In this document: piece by piece, positions 5,298 through 5,574 of the stretch | Position numbering within the stretch: position 1 is the first letter of the stretch | Layout: each line of letters starts with the position of its first letter | NCBI GenBank assembly: GCA_902797405.1 | Contig: CADBSP010000039.1 | Coordinates: 1 to 5,574 of the forward strand | Direction: 5' to 3' | From: an uncultured Eubacteriales bacterium | GTDB lineage: Bacteria > Bacillota > Clostridia > Peptostreptococcales > Anaerovoracaceae | DNA length: 5,574 bases | Program-made: the position numbers and the translations under genes | Notes under the pieces: generated by a model | The model's input: the letters and a program-made list of their open reading frames with translations, nothing else | The model's database searches: none | What the model was told of the DNA's origin: nothing

Positions 5298-5574
5298 ATT
5301 TTACAATGACATCCATGTTTCTCTTTACCAAATGTTGCGACCTTACTCCAGCGACATTAATATCAATCTCGTAAGGAAATTGTCCGGACCTTTTGGATAT
5401 TAACAAAGCCAACTTATCTGCTAGTTCTTTGCAAAGACCTTTAATGGAATGACCAAATCTTACATAGACAGAAAAAGAAACCTTTATAGCACCTTCTTCG
5501 TTGTATTGCGCTTTAACATTTGGCTTAGCTGCAAGCCAAATATTATCGTAAAGATCCAGGGTTTGACAAAAACG
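5263..5574 (-). CDS. Asp23/Gls24-family protein, C-terminal 103 residues
   Basis: An open frame enters from the right edge and runs to a TAA at 5265-5263; its start is outside the window. The visible 103 residues look like the end of an Asp23/Gls24 (DUF322) domain: a beta-strand-rich IKVSFSVYVRFGHSIK at fragment residues 30-45, a helix (KELADKLALLIS, 49-60) and then GQFPYEIDINVAGVRSQ (64-80), which matches the family pattern of a G-x-x-x-x-E-(V/I)-(D/N)-(V/I)-x-V-x-GV strand. A 20-odd-residue tail follows. Proteins of this family are small, cytoplasmic or membrane-associated, and linked to envelope stress; the biochemical role is unknown. In many Firmicutes a YloU-type member stands upstream of a YloV (DAK2-domain) gene and then recG; here it overlaps recG directly by 35 nt. 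I am fairly sure of the family, less of the subfamily. Confidence 0.72.
   Translation of the reverse strand, partial: RFCQTLDLYDNIWLAAKPNVKAQYNEEGAIKVSFSVYVRFGHSIKGLCKELADKLALLISKRSGQFPYEIDINVAGVRSQHLVKRNMDVIVKYDEFGISRIEI

Overview
This window is a tightly packed stretch of seven genes, all on the minus strand. They read from right to left: an Asp23/Gls24-family protein (C-terminal part only), recG, rsmD, coaD, a coiled-coil protein of unproven function, tmcAL, and the first 11 codons of ackA. The AT-rich DNA, purine-rich Shine-Dalgarno sites, this gene set and its order all point to a low-GC anaerobic Firmicute of the Clostridia. I cannot name a genus from the sequence.

Layout in transcription order. 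At 5574-5263 is the end of an Asp23/Gls24-like gene that overlaps the recG start by 35 nt. recG (5297-3240) encodes the replication-fork remodelling helicase. A 182-bp gap (3239-3058 plus one base, 3057) follows and holds four imperfect, head-to-tail copies of a 31-bp AT-rich unit; each unit junction resembles a sigma-70/sigma-A promoter on the minus strand. Then come rsmD (16S rRNA m2G966 methyltransferase), coaD (penultimate step of CoA synthesis) and a 202-residue coiled-coil protein whose Shine-Dalgarno overlaps the coaD stop codon. After 59 bp comes tmcAL, the acetate-using tRNA(Met) wobble-cytidine acetyltransferase. After another 58 bp ackA begins at 34 with a strong Shine-Dalgarno and runs off the left edge.

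The genes are mostly housekeeping: DNA repair, ribosome and tRNA modification, CoA and acetate metabolism. rsmD, coaD and the coiled-coil gene look like one transcriptional unit. tmcAL and ackA are close enough to belong to it, although ackA may also have its own promoter. TmcAL consumes acetate and ATP, and acetate kinase interconverts acetate and acetyl phosphate, so the pairing is metabolically sensible.

I see no mobile element, CRISPR array, toxin-antitoxin or defence module, RNA gene or clear intrinsic terminator. The points most worth a second look are the coiled-coil gene, which resembles the actinobacterial septation factor SepIVA in both N-terminal sequence and position beside coaD, and the tandem repeat between recG and rsmD. 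All regions outside the genes are shorter than 300 bp.
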